Below, in pieces: positions 27,549 through 35,792 of a DNA stretch of 64,000 bases. Under the pieces are notes generated by a model. That model did not search any database, had not been told where the DNA came from, and saw nothing but the letters and a program-made list of their open reading frames with translations. The DNA lies in assembly GCA_021732215.1 (NCBI GenBank), contig JAKFVL010000019.1:98877-162876 (forward strand). Reading direction: 5' to 3'. This stretch comes from Hyphomicrobiales bacterium (GTDB taxonomy: Bacteria; Pseudomonadota; Alphaproteobacteria; Rhizobiales; Xanthobacteraceae). Position numbers and translations under genes: made by a program. Position 1 is the first letter of the stretch, and every line of letters starts with the position of its first letter.

Positions 27549-28097
27549 ATGCTGACGCCGGCTGAGCTGGTCTGGCTGATTGCAGCGGTTGCCAAGGGCG
27601 ATGAGGACGCTTTCAAGCGTCTCTACGACGCGACGCGCGCGAAACTGTTCGGCGTCGTGCTTCGTATATTACGTCGGCAGGACCTCGCTGAGGAGGTCAT
27701 TCAGGAGGCCTACGTCAAGATCTGGAACAGCGCCGGGCAGTTCAATCCGGGGCTTGCTTCGCCGATCACGTGGATGGTGTCGATCGCGCGCAACCGCGCC
27801 ATCGATGTGGTCCGCAAGAAGGGCGAAGTCTCGATTGAGGAAGAGCCCGCTGCCATGGAAGTGGCGTCGGACACTCTCGATCCGCTGGCGCGGCGCGAGA
27901 TGGCCGAGGATCTGAAGCGGATTCTTGAATGCGTGGGCCGGCTGGAGCCGGAGCGGCAGAAGCTGGTGCTGCTTGCGTACTACAACGGTTGGAGCCGCGA
28001 ACAGCTGGCGGCGAAGTTCGAGACGCCGGTAAATACTGTGAAGACCTGGCTCCGGCGCAGTATGATCGAGATCCGGGAGTGCCTTGGATTGGGATGA
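27549..28097 (+). CDS. ECF RNA polymerase sigma factor (SigK/RskA-paired type)
   Basis: The 182-residue product has ECF sigma region 2 (DAFKRLYDATRAKLFGVVLR, then DLAEEVIQEAYVKIW and PITWMVSIARNRAIDVVR) and region 4 (LVLLAYYNGWSREQLAAKFE, then PVNTVKTWLRRSM). It would direct RNA polymerase to a small stress regulon. It overlaps its anti-sigma gene (ATGA), so the pair is co-translated. GAGGGAAA lies before the ATG. Confidence 0.9.
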   Translation: MLTPAELVWLIAAVAKGDEDAFKRLYDATRAKLFGVVLRILRRQDLAEEVIQEAYVKIWNSAGQFNPGLASPITWMVSIARNRAIDVVRKKGEVSIEEEPAAMEVASDTLDPLARREMAEDLKRILECVGRLEPERQKLVLLAYYNGWSREQLAAKFETPVNTVKTWLRRSMIEIRECLGLG

Positions 28098-28957
28098 TGA
28101 ACTATAGCGAAGACCATATCGCGCTCGCGGCGGAATACGTGCTCGGCACGCTCGATGCCGATGAGCGCACGCAGGTCGAGACCATGATGACCGTGGACAG
28201 CGGTTTCAGGGCCATGGTCGAGGCGTGGGAGCGCAAGCTCGGTGGTCTGAACCAGATGGTTGGCGCGGTCGAGCCGCCGTCACATCTGTGGGAGCGTATT
28301 CGCGTGGCCGCCGGATTGTCGGCGCCGCAATTGCCGCTGACGCTGCCGGACGTGCCGAGCGCGCCTGACATTGCGCCTGACGTCCAGCCTGCGGCCCGTT
28401 CGAGCGCGGAGATTCTCGATTTCTCGAACCGGCTGCGCCGCTCGCGCAGCACGTCGCAGGTGATGACCGCGCTGGCGGCTTCGCTCGCCGCGTTTGTCGC
28501 CGTGCAGGCGTATCGCCCCGATCTGCTGCCGCAACAGCTTCGTCCGAAGCCCGAGGTGAAGGTCGTCGAGGTTGCGGCTCCGCAACAGACCGCTTCAGCA
28601 TCCGCGCAATTCGTCGCTGTCCTGCAGAAGGGGGCCGACTCCCCGGCGTTCATTCTCACGGTGGATACCGCGACGAAGAACTTTGTGGTGCGCAAGGCGG
28701 GCGCAGAGGTGGAACCCGGCACGAGTTACGAGCTGTGGATCGTGTCGGACAAGCTGCCGGCGCCGCGTTCGCTGGGTGTGATCGGCGAGGACGAATTCAC
28801 CTCGCGTCAGGTGCTGGCGTCCTACGATGAGGACACCATCAACAAGGCGACCTATGCGGTGACGATGGAGCCGAAGGGCGGCTCGCCGACCGGCCAGGCC
28901 ACCGGCCCGATTCTCTTTACCGGCAAGCTGATCGAAGCGGTGCCGCCGGGGAAGTGA
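28094..28957 (+). CDS. RskA-type membrane anti-sigma factor
   Basis: The ATG at 28094 overlaps the sigma stop and gives 287 residues. The N-terminal anti-sigma domain (EDHIALAAEYVLGTLDADER, and WERKLGGLNQMVGAVEPPSHLWERI) is followed by an Ala/Pro-rich linker and one membrane helix near 120-137 (VMTALAASLAAFVAVQAY). The periplasmic RskA domain then shows FVAVLQKG, YELWIVSDKLPAPRSLGVIG and YAVTMEPKGGSPTGQATGPI. It would hold the sigma factor inactive at the membrane until proteolysis. Classic pair layout. Confidence 0.9.
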   Translation: MMNYSEDHIALAAEYVLGTLDADERTQVETMMTVDSGFRAMVEAWERKLGGLNQMVGAVEPPSHLWERIRVAAGLSAPQLPLTLPDVPSAPDIAPDVQPAARSSAEILDFSNRLRRSRSTSQVMTALAASLAAFVAVQAYRPDLLPQQLRPKPEVKVVEVAAPQQTASASAQFVAVLQKGADSPAFILTVDTATKNFVVRKAGAEVEPGTSYELWIVSDKLPAPRSLGVIGEDEFTSRQVLASYDEDTINKATYAVTMEPKGGSPTGQATGPILFTGKLIEAVPPGK

Positions 28958-28990
28958 TTTTGCGATTGCTTGCTCTGAATGAAATCAAAA

Positions 28991-29017
28991 TGCCCTCGCG
29001 AAAGCGGGGGTATTTTT
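28991..29017 (+). terminator. Rho-independent terminator after the anti-sigma gene
   Basis: CCCTCGC, a short GAAA-type loop and GCGGGGG, followed by TATTTTT; 35 bp after the stop. Confidence 0.82.
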
Positions 29018-29042
29018 CATTGTAGTGCTTTCACAAACTTAG

Positions 29043-29092
29043 CCGTCATTCCGGGATGCGCGTTCTTCACTCGCAGGCCCGGAATCCATACG
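29043..29092. repeat. Partial interspersed repeat (CGTCATTCCGGG type)
   Basis: CGTCATTCCGGG at the left and CCCGGAATCCAT at the right pair over CCGGG. The same motif occurs in fuller form at 31362-31516. Confidence 0.55.
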
Positions 29093-29247
29093 CCGCATTA
29101 GACATTTTGCGATGAGCGGAAGTTACACCGGCGACTCTAGTACTAAATCGCAGGCTCATAAACCGAACGGCCACATTAGCGACCGAGCGAAGTTGTTTTT
29201 GCAACTCATGCTTGAGGGAGGTGATAGTTTCCCGTATTATTGACTGC

Positions 29248-29973
29248 ATGGCAAGATGCACAGCACCGGTACATGGCCATCGCACGGCGAGTGGTCGAGA
29301 TAACTGCCCTGCATGCGGTGGTCGCTACGGCGGCTATCGGTCGTATTCTTCTTACTCACCCTCTTCCTACTCACCCTCTTCCTACTCTTCCCCGTCTTAT
29401 CCTTCGTCGGGGAGCGGTGGGGGCGGACGAAGTAGCGGTGGCGGGTCCAGCCGCAGCATGAGGCCACGCTGGTCGCGATCCGGTTCATCTCAGTTGTACA
29501 CACCTGAGGAAGTGCGGGCACTAACCCCAATTCGCGAGACCGTCGAGAAGCGAGCGTCCCTACCAGATATTCGGGACATTTTCCTGTGCCATGCGTGGGA
29601 TGACCGGCAGACTGTTGCCAAGCAGCTTTACGAACTGCTTGTGGCAAGCGGTGTCTCAGTCTGGTTCAGCGAGAATGATATTGGCCTCGGCGAGCCTTTC
29701 CTTCGCGCTATCGATAAAGGCTTAGCGAAGTCGCGTATTGGACTCGCATTGGTAACCCCTGCGCTGTTGAAGACCCTCCCAGCGGCGGGCGTTGCAGACA
29801 AAGAGCTTTCGGTACTCCTAGCGCGGGATCAACTCGTTCCCATCGTGCACAACACGACCTACGCCGCTCTCCGCGAAGTCAGTCCCATGCTCGCTTCGCG
29901 AAATGGTTTGGACACTGCAGAAATGCCGATGTCAGACGTCGCGGCCAAGCTCGCTGAACTGGTCAAACTCTAG
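29248..29973 (+). CDS. TIR-domain protein with Cys-rich N-terminus and Ser/Tyr linker
   Basis: The chosen ATG at 29248 begins MARCTAPVHGH; a GGGAGGTGA lies too far upstream, so the start is uncertain. The 241-residue product has a small Cys/His cluster (C4, H9, H11, C20-PA-C23), a low-complexity Ser/Tyr/Pro and Gly linker (residues ~30-70) and a TIR domain from about 108. There DIFLCHAWDD is the first strand, GVSVWFSEND follows, and DKELSVLL carries the Glu (about 186) at the position of the NADase Glu in catalytic TIR domains. Bacterial TIR enzymes deplete NAD+ or make signals in anti-phage defence. It stands alone with no obvious sensor next to it, so its role is inferred. Confidence 0.78.
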   Translation: MARCTAPVHGHRTASGRDNCPACGGRYGGYRSYSSYSPSSYSPSSYSSPSYPSSGSGGGGRSSGGGSSRSMRPRWSRSGSSQLYTPEEVRALTPIRETVEKRASLPDIRDIFLCHAWDDRQTVAKQLYELLVASGVSVWFSENDIGLGEPFLRAIDKGLAKSRIGLALVTPALLKTLPAAGVADKELSVLLARDQLVPIVHNTTYAALREVSPMLASRNGLDTAEMPMSDVAAKLAELVKL

Positions 29974-30021
29974 CTCAATTGCCGGATCGATTTCGAGCTA
30001 GCGACAAGCACGCGGGAAATA

Positions 30022-30726
30022 CTACCGTTCCGGTTTCGGCTTCCACCCGCTTGCCAGTTTCTGCGCTTCGGCGATCTGTGCCGGGGTCATCTTCGGCGCG
30101 ATGCGATTTCGATTGCCGATCGCATCTTTGTCTCCTCCCGCGGCGGCCACACTGAGCCACGTGTATGCTTGAACATTATCTTGCGGCACGCCCAGTCCCG
30201 TCGCGTAGCTGAGGGCAAGATAGACTTGCCCTCCAAGGTGACCTTGGTCTGCAGCGCGGCGAAACCACTTCGCAGCCTCGGCCTGGTTCTTGCGCACCGC
30301 TACGCCGGCGAAGTGCAGGGTTCCGACGCTGAACTGCGCACCGGCGTTGCCGCGCTCGGCGGCGAGGTGATACCACTTCAGCGCTTCAGCTTTGTTCTGA
30401 GGCACCCCTTTGCCGTCATCGTACAAGCTCCCCAGGTTGAACTGGGCGAAGGTATTGCCTTGATCGGCTGCGAGGCGCCACCACTTTGCAGCCTCGGCGT
30501 TATTTTGCGGCACGCCATGGCCGCCGGCGTACATGAACCCGAGCGCGTACTGCGCCTCGGCGTTGCCTTGGTCGGCAAGCGGACGCCAGAGCTGGTGCGC
30601 GGTTGCGTAGTCTTTTCTGTCATGCGCCGCCTTCGCATCCTCAAGCGGCCCCGCAACAGCGCCTCCCGCCATCGACAGCGGCGAAGCGAGCGCGAGAAGG
30701 AACATCAGAATTCTGACGAACGGCAT
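30022..30726 (-). CDS. Exported Sel1-repeat (TPR-like) protein
   Basis: The ATG at 30726 has AAGG six bases upstream and gives 234 residues. A signal peptide (VRILMFLLALASPLSMAGGAVA) is followed by four or five Sel1 repeats of 36 residues, recognisable as NAEAQYALGFMYAGGHGVPQ, NTFAQFNLGSLYDDGKGVPQ, NAGAQFSVGTLHFAGVAV and HLGGQVYLALSYATGLGVPQ. Sel1 repeats form protein-binding superhelices, often in envelope or signalling complexes. It is convergent with the TIR gene. The partner is unknown. Confidence 0.85.
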   Translation of the reverse strand: MPFVRILMFLLALASPLSMAGGAVAGPLEDAKAAHDRKDYATAHQLWRPLADQGNAEAQYALGFMYAGGHGVPQNNAEAAKWWRLAADQGNTFAQFNLGSLYDDGKGVPQNKAEALKWYHLAAERGNAGAQFSVGTLHFAGVAVRKNQAEAAKWFRRAADQGHLGGQVYLALSYATGLGVPQDNVQAYTWLSVAAAGGDKDAIGNRNRIAPKMTPAQIAEAQKLASGWKPKPER

Positions 30727-30894
30727 GGGCAACCTTAATCGGTGGCGCGATCCGGCGCAGCACGCGCCGCCGTCGCCACGATGGTGGTTGTTTGTCGCGG
30801 GCCGCCCGCAAAACGTTCACCGCCGGCGGGCACAGACCAACGGCCATCGTGCCTTCCAAGCCCGACTCGTCCGGATCGGAACTTGACAGTTCTC

Positions 30895-31316
30895 GTTTCT
30901 GGATTATATTCCTATTTATCCCGTCCCATTTGAGGGGCGATACGCGATCGTCACGGATTGCGGGGCGGGATGCGGTGGACGCACGCAGCGTTCGATCGCC
31001 GTGACTTGCGCGGGCTTGCTCGCGCATCGAACAGCGATGACGACAATGCTGCGCGCGGACGGGCTGAAGTCGCGTTACCCCGAGGCATCGCCTTGCCTCA
31101 CAGCGGTGGATTACTCAGGTTCGCCTGCCGGGGGTTTTTCGCGAAATAGGCCGTTAACACCACTGCGTGCGGAACGCCGGGTGACACCGGCGTATTCGTG
31201 GCGACTACGCTCGTGTGCTCAAACTCCTTTTGCGCACGAGGCTGCGGGTGCGTCTTGCGCCCGGCGTTCCGCGCGCCCTCTCGCAAGAGGGTAACGGACC
31301 AAATGAAATCCGGCGC
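30895..31316. repeat. Probable copy of a long interspersed repeat of Bradyrhizobium-type genomes
   Basis: This gene-free segment contains a long imperfect inverted repeat: GCGGAACGCCGGG (31169-31181) and CCCGGCGTTCCGC (31260-31272), with inner CTCGTGTGC and GCGCACGAG, then a small hairpin CCCTCTCGCAAGAGGG. Its minus strand encodes the frame MREGARNAGRKTHPQPRAQ. From memory, that frame is repeatedly annotated as a hypothetical protein in Bradyrhizobium genomes because the DNA is repeated. I treat it as a non-coding repeat, not a gene. The wider gap 30733-31717 holds this, the 31362 repeat and a terminator, and nothing else I can support. Confidence 0.55.
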
Positions 31317-31361
31317 CCCCGCGCCGCAAACAACAGGGGCGATTAATCGCGTCTATTTCTC

Positions 31362-31516
31362 CTCGTCATTCCGGGGCGACCGAAGGTCGAACCCGGAATC
31401 CATCTCTCCAACCACTCGTTCGCGGATGCATGGATTCCGGGCTCGCCCGCATCGCTGGCAAGTGTACTTAGAAGGCTCGCGTCCAGGAATGGCAAAGGAG
31501 GGCAAGGAATGACGAG
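31362..31516. repeat. Interspersed palindromic repeat (CTCGTCATTCC type)
   Basis: The ends CTCGTCATTCC and GGAATGACGAG are perfect complements. Internally CCCGGAATCCAT pairs with ATGGATTCCGGG. The element is about 155 bp and non-coding. Confidence 0.7.
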
Positions 31517-31588
31517 CAGAAACGGTGCTGTTTGAAATTTGAATCCGAAGCGAGTGAGCGACATTCGCGCTATCGTTCACGCAAAAAG

Positions 31589-31615
31589 AAAACGCCCGTG
31601 GGGAGCGGGCGTTTT
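31589..31615. terminator. Bidirectional terminator hairpin
   Basis: AAAACGCCCG (31589-31598), a seven-base loop and CGGGCGTTTT (31606-31615). It is about 100 bp downstream of the small membrane protein gene on the minus strand and has A and T runs on both sides. Confidence 0.75.
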
Positions 31616-31717
31616 CCGTCGAGTCACTTGGGGGTCGTCTACTTGGGGTCGTCTAGTTACTCACGTGGCGACTTCGGGGGGCTGGAGAAGAGCCGCGTGA
31701 ATTCGTGAATTCTTCGA

Positions 31718-31939
31718 TTAACGTATCACCGTATTGCCCGAGCTGGTGATCACGACCGGCTTGCCGGCCTTCACAACTCCGGGATTCTGATTCTTCGCGC
31801 TCGCGGTCTGCGTCAGACCATCATCCGAATTGACGCGGGCGGTGATTCCAAGTCCTGCCACTGCGATGGCTGCAACCAGCGCAACGACGACGATCTTCAG
31901 GTGGGTCGTTCGATCCGCACTGTAAATCGAGTGGTTCAT
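31718..31939 (-). CDS. Small single-pass membrane protein of unknown function
   Basis: The ATG at 31939 has AGGAGG five bases upstream, a very strong ribosome site; an in-frame extension to 31972 is unnecessary. The 73-residue product has a short hydrophilic N-terminus (MNHSIYSADRTTHLK), one membrane helix (IVVVALVAAIAVAGLGITA) and a polar tail rich in Lys, Asn and Val (PGVVKAGKPVVITSSGN). I recall similar short proteins in Bradyrhizobium but know no function. Confidence 0.7.
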   Translation of the reverse strand: MNHSIYSADRTTHLKIVVVALVAAIAVAGLGITARVNSDDGLTQTASAKNQNPGVVKAGKPVVITSSGNTVIR

Positions 31940-32217
31940 TGAAGCCTCCTGCCGCTTTTTGATCGGCTGCACTGGAATTGGTCGAACATTCCAACGAGCA
32001 GGTTCAAAGCGCGCTTAGATCAAGAACGTAGGAAGCTGCTCTCCGGTTCCTAAGCCCCCCTCACATTGACGTGAAAAGGAGTGAACTGGCCGTCATACCG
32101 ATTGCCTGTGGCCGCATCGCAACACTGAATTTCGACAAAACTCAAATCGAAACAGATGCTTAGGCAGACGAGACGAAGTCACGCGGTTTGTTTCGAGGCC
32201 AGATAATTCGAGCGGTC

Positions 32218-34359
32218 TTAAACGCTGCCGACCGTCTTGAGTTTGGCGCGCGGGTGGATTTCCGCCTGCGACATGACATTGGTTTGGGAGCGGAATCGTT
32301 CCACCAGCGAGCGCACGAACGGCCGGATTGCTGCAGACGTCACAAGGACCGGCGCTTCGCCTTCACGCGCGGCCTGTTCGAAGCGATCGCGAACGATGGT
32401 CATGAATTCCGACAGCTTCGAGGGCTGCATTGCAAGGCTGCGGTCTTCGCCGGTGCCGATCAGCGACTCGGCGAAAGCCTGCTCCCATTTTGCCGACATC
32501 GCGATCAGCGGCAGGTAGCCGTTGACCGATGTGTTCTGGGCGCAAATCTGTCGCGCGAGCCGGGCGCGAACATGCTCGACGATGGTCGACGGGTTGCGCG
32601 AGAATGCGAGCGCGTCGGCGATGCCCTCCAGAATTGTCGACAGATCGCGGATCGAGATGCGCTCGGCGAGCAGCAGTTGCAGCACGCGCTGGACGCCGGA
32701 GGCGGTAATCTGGCTCGGGATGATGTCCTTGACCAGCTCACCCTGTTCCTTCGGCAGGTCCTTGAGCAGCTTCTGGACCTCGCCGTAGGACAGCAGGTCC
32801 GACACATTGGCCTTGAGCAACTCGGTCAGGTGCGTCGACAGTACGGTAGCGGCGTCAACCACCGTGTAACCCTTGAGCGAGGCTTCTTCCTTGAGGACGC
32901 CATCGACCCAGGTCGCCGGCAGGCCGAACGTCGGCTCCGTCGTGTGTACACCGGGCAAGCCGACCTGATTGCCGGCCGGATCCATGACCATGTACTGGTT
33001 CGGCCAGATTCGTCCGGAGCCTGCGTCGACCTCCTTGATCTTGATGATGTACGTGTTGGCCTCGAGTTGCACGTTGTCGAGGATGCGCACCGACGGCATC
33101 ACGAAACCCATCTCGATCGCGAGCGAGCGCCGCAGCGCCTTGATCTGCTCGGTCAGACGGTCGGTGCCATCCGGGCCATTGACCAGCGGCAGCAGCGCGT
33201 AGCCGAGCTCGATCTTGAGATCGTCGATCTTCAGGGATGCAGAGATCGGTTCTTCCGCGGCTGCGGCGGCGGCGGCGGCCGCCGCCGGCGTGTCGGCTTC
33301 GCCTTTCATCTTGTCGATGGTCGCTTGATGGTTACGTTTGCGGGCCGTGATCGCGAGAGCGGCAGCGCCGCCGCCGAGCAGCAGGAACGGCAGCATCGGA
33401 ATGCCCGGCAAGAGGCCCAGCACGATCATGACGGCGGCCGACATGCCGAGCGCCTGCGGATAGCCTGTGAACTGCTTGATCAGCGCCTTGTCCGCAGCGC
33501 CCGTGACGCCCGCCTTCGAGACCAGCAGGCCAGCCGCGGTCGAGACGATCAGGGCCGGAACCTGGGTGACGAGACCGTCGCCGACAGTGAGCAACGTGTA
33601 GGTTCTCGCCGCATCGGAAAACGACAAATTCTGCTGCGCGACGCCGATGATGATGCCGCCGATGATATTGATGAACACCACCAGAAGTCCGGCGATGGCG
33701 TCGCCACGAACGAACTTGGACGCACCGTCCATGGCGCCGAAGAAGCCGCTTTCGTCTTCCAGCAGCTTCCGGCGTTCCTTGGCGGTCTTCTCGTCGATCA
33801 AACCTGCCGAAAGATCGGCATCGATCGCCATCTGCTTGCCGGGCATGGCGTCGAGGGCAAAGCGCGCGGCGACTTCGGCGATGCGGCCGGAGCCCTTGGT
33901 GATGACGACGAAATTGACGATGACCAGAATGGCAAAGACGATAATGCCGATGACGAAATTGCCGCCCATGACGAAGTTGCCGAACGCCTCGATGACGTGA
34001 CCGGCTGCGGCCGTCCCCTCGTGACCTTTCGAGAGGATCAGCCGGGTCGATGCGAGGTTGAGCGACAGCCGCAGCATCGTCGAGATCAGCAGCACGGTCG
34101 GGAAGGCGGAGAATTCGATCGGCGTCTGGATGAACAGCGCCGTCATCAGGATCAGGATCGACAGCGTGATCGAGATCGCCAGAAGCAGATCGAGCACGAT
34201 TGCGGGCAGCGGAACGATCAGCACCGCGAGGATGACAAGGATGCCGATGGCGAGGGCAATGTCGCCCCGCTTCAACATGTTGCCAAAGTCACCGAGGCTC
34301 GGAATTCCCAGGTTTGGTCCCGATCCGGACGATCCCTTACCCGCGGTTACATCAACCAT
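32218..34359 (-). CDS. flhA: Flagellar export apparatus protein FlhA
   Basis: The ATG at 34359 (MVDVTAG) matches the usual FlhA start; the frame stays open 46 codons further upstream to 34497, but that extension is unlike FlhA. The 713-residue product has about eight membrane helices in the first ~340 residues, with the signature PTVLLISTMLRLSLNLASTR near 115 and FFGAMDGASKFVRGDAIAG near 230. A cytoplasmic domain (~385-713) includes LGYALLPLV, GFVMPSVRI and EVQKLLKDL. FlhA forms the nonameric export gate and docking platform for FliI/FliJ and chaperones. A CtrA box lies upstream. Confidence 0.94.
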   Translation of the reverse strand: MVDVTAGKGSSGSGPNLGIPSLGDFGNMLKRGDIALAIGILVILAVLIVPLPAIVLDLLLAISITLSILILMTALFIQTPIEFSAFPTVLLISTMLRLSLNLASTRLILSKGHEGTAAAGHVIEAFGNFVMGGNFVIGIIVFAILVIVNFVVITKGSGRIAEVAARFALDAMPGKQMAIDADLSAGLIDEKTAKERRKLLEDESGFFGAMDGASKFVRGDAIAGLLVVFINIIGGIIIGVAQQNLSFSDAARTYTLLTVGDGLVTQVPALIVSTAAGLLVSKAGVTGAADKALIKQFTGYPQALGMSAAVMIVLGLLPGIPMLPFLLLGGGAAALAITARKRNHQATIDKMKGEADTPAAAAAAAAAAEEPISASLKIDDLKIELGYALLPLVNGPDGTDRLTEQIKALRRSLAIEMGFVMPSVRILDNVQLEANTYIIKIKEVDAGSGRIWPNQYMVMDPAGNQVGLPGVHTTEPTFGLPATWVDGVLKEEASLKGYTVVDAATVLSTHLTELLKANVSDLLSYGEVQKLLKDLPKEQGELVKDIIPSQITASGVQRVLQLLLAERISIRDLSTILEGIADALAFSRNPSTIVEHVRARLARQICAQNTSVNGYLPLIAMSAKWEQAFAESLIGTGEDRSLAMQPSKLSEFMTIVRDRFEQAAREGEAPVLVTSAAIRPFVRSLVERFRSQTNVMSQAEIHPRAKLKTVGSV

Positions 34360-34532
34360 GGTCGCCGCTTCCCCACGCTTGTGGCGGCTGCGGCCGCCAA
34401 AGGTCTGCGCGGCGGCCGAAGGGCCACCGCCTCGCAAGTGAGGTACCGCGCTTGCTTCCACGGGCATTGCGCCCCCGTTCTGCACGACCGACGACACTCA
34501 ACTTCACCCGGCAATTTTTGCCCGGTGTATGG

Positions 34533-34547
34533 TTAGCAAAGCGTTAA
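34533..34547. promoter_or_regulatory. Candidate CtrA box upstream of flhA
   Basis: TTAG-N7-TTAA (34533-34547), one mismatch from TTAA-N7-TTAA. On the minus strand it reads TTAA-N7-CTAACCAT, so it also contains most of the TTAACCAT half-site. It lies about 175 bp before the flhA start. Confidence 0.5.
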
Positions 34548-34625
34548 TATCGATGAGGCAAACGCAAACGGCGGCTATATTCTAGCCGCCGTTGCTTCTG
34601 GAAAGTCGATGATCGGTCGGTCTGC

Positions 34626-35657
34626 TCAGGCCGCAGGCGCAGGCGGGCCTTGGAAGAACGTATGCATGACATGCCACAGCCGCTTGCGATGGGCGCCGAC
34701 CATGGCGCCGCCATGCGTCATGCCGTGCAGCAGGACGAACTGTTTGTCGCTGCCGCCGAGCGCGCGGAAGAACGTATAAAGCTCTTCCTCGGTCGCGTTG
34801 CCGTCGTGTTCGGGGCGCACCAGACACACCGGGCAGCGCAGCTTGGCCGGGTCCACCATCGGCATGTTGATCGCCATATCGAGGTAGGTGCCGCTGGGTA
34901 CGCTGTCGCCGAATTTCAGTTCGCTCTCGGCCAGCGCCTGAATCAATGCGGGATCTGATTTGCCGGCGACATCGCGATCGAACATGTTGCGCACCTGAGC
35001 GAGCCCGAAAGGCCGGCGCGGGTTGGCCTTGTAGGCTTCGACATTCTTGCGGCGGCGGTCCATCTCGGGAGCCTTCTCGCCAGTATAGGTGAAGGCGTGG
35101 AGGATCAGCCGGGAAACGCGGTTGGGTTCGACCATGGCGAACGCGCCAGCGCGAATGGCTCCGGACGACTCGCCGAACATCGCGACCGAGGACTGGCCCG
35201 TGACGGATTCGACGTAAGGCAATGCTGCCTTGAGATCGGCGACGCCGGTCTGGATGCCCGAATTGTCCGAGGTGCGCGAGGAATGGCCATAGCCCTCATG
35301 GTCCATGGTCCAGACGTCGTAGCCGAGCCTGGCGAAATGCTCCATCGCGGAGTAATCGGTATTGCCGGGCAGGATCAGATCGTACGTTCCGCGGCTTGAA
35401 ATCGTCGAGCCGTGGACCAGAAACAGCACCGGACGGCGCTCGTTCGCAGCCGGCACGATCCGCTTGCGATACAAATAGAGCTTCACTGGGCCCTTCATCA
35501 CCCAATGCTCTTCAGCCTTGATTTGAACGGTCTCGGCCGCGGGGGTTTGCGCGGATGCGCCAACCGTCATCAAGCCTGCTGCGCCAGCCGTAAGTTGCAA
35601 GAGTGTGCGTCGCGGCATAGAGCCGGTTACAGAAGGCTCGTGATGGTCGGCTGACAT
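34626..35657 (-). CDS. Exported alpha/beta hydrolase
   Basis: The ATG at 35657 has GAGGAG six bases upstream. The frame stays open far upstream across the divergent MFS gene, but that part is a shadow. The 343-residue product has a twin-arginine-like signal (MPRRTLLQLTAGAAGLM, then ASA). The alpha/beta hydrolase motifs are LFLVHGSTISSRG (oxyanion loop), VWTMDHEGYGHS, the nucleophile elbow MFGESSGAI, the acid region CLVRPEHDGNATEEE and the catalytic His in LLHGMTHGG. The nucleophile is Ser in G-E-S-S-G. The substrate is unknown. It is divergent from the MFS transporter, which may handle a related compound. Confidence 0.82.
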   Translation of the reverse strand: MSADHHEPSVTGSMPRRTLLQLTAGAAGLMTVGASAQTPAAETVQIKAEEHWVMKGPVKLYLYRKRIVPAANERRPVLFLVHGSTISSRGTYDLILPGNTDYSAMEHFARLGYDVWTMDHEGYGHSSRTSDNSGIQTGVADLKAALPYVESVTGQSSVAMFGESSGAIRAGAFAMVEPNRVSRLILHAFTYTGEKAPEMDRRRKNVEAYKANPRRPFGLAQVRNMFDRDVAGKSDPALIQALAESELKFGDSVPSGTYLDMAINMPMVDPAKLRCPVCLVRPEHDGNATEEELYTFFRALGGSDKQFVLLHGMTHGGAMVGAHRKRLWHVMHTFFQGPPAPAA

Positions 35658-35792
35658 TGCTGGCTCCTCGATGATGGAGCGCTCCTTTGAGCGTCCGTTA
35701 TCGAAGGCTAGACCGCTCGCATAAATCGTCAACTTTATCAGGGCACCTGTGCAATTGGCTGCCTTGACCTGCGCTGGACATGCCGCGACATT

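Noticed and set aside
31098..31286. Minus-strand ORF of 62 residues (MREGARNAGRKTHPQPRAQ...)
   Set aside because: It lies wholly in a palindromic repeat segment. The frame looks like a by-product of the repeat and has no domain or ribosome site.
34360..34497. 46-residue N-terminal extension of FlhA
   Set aside because: Open in frame but unlike FlhA proteins, which begin near the MVDVT start at 34359.
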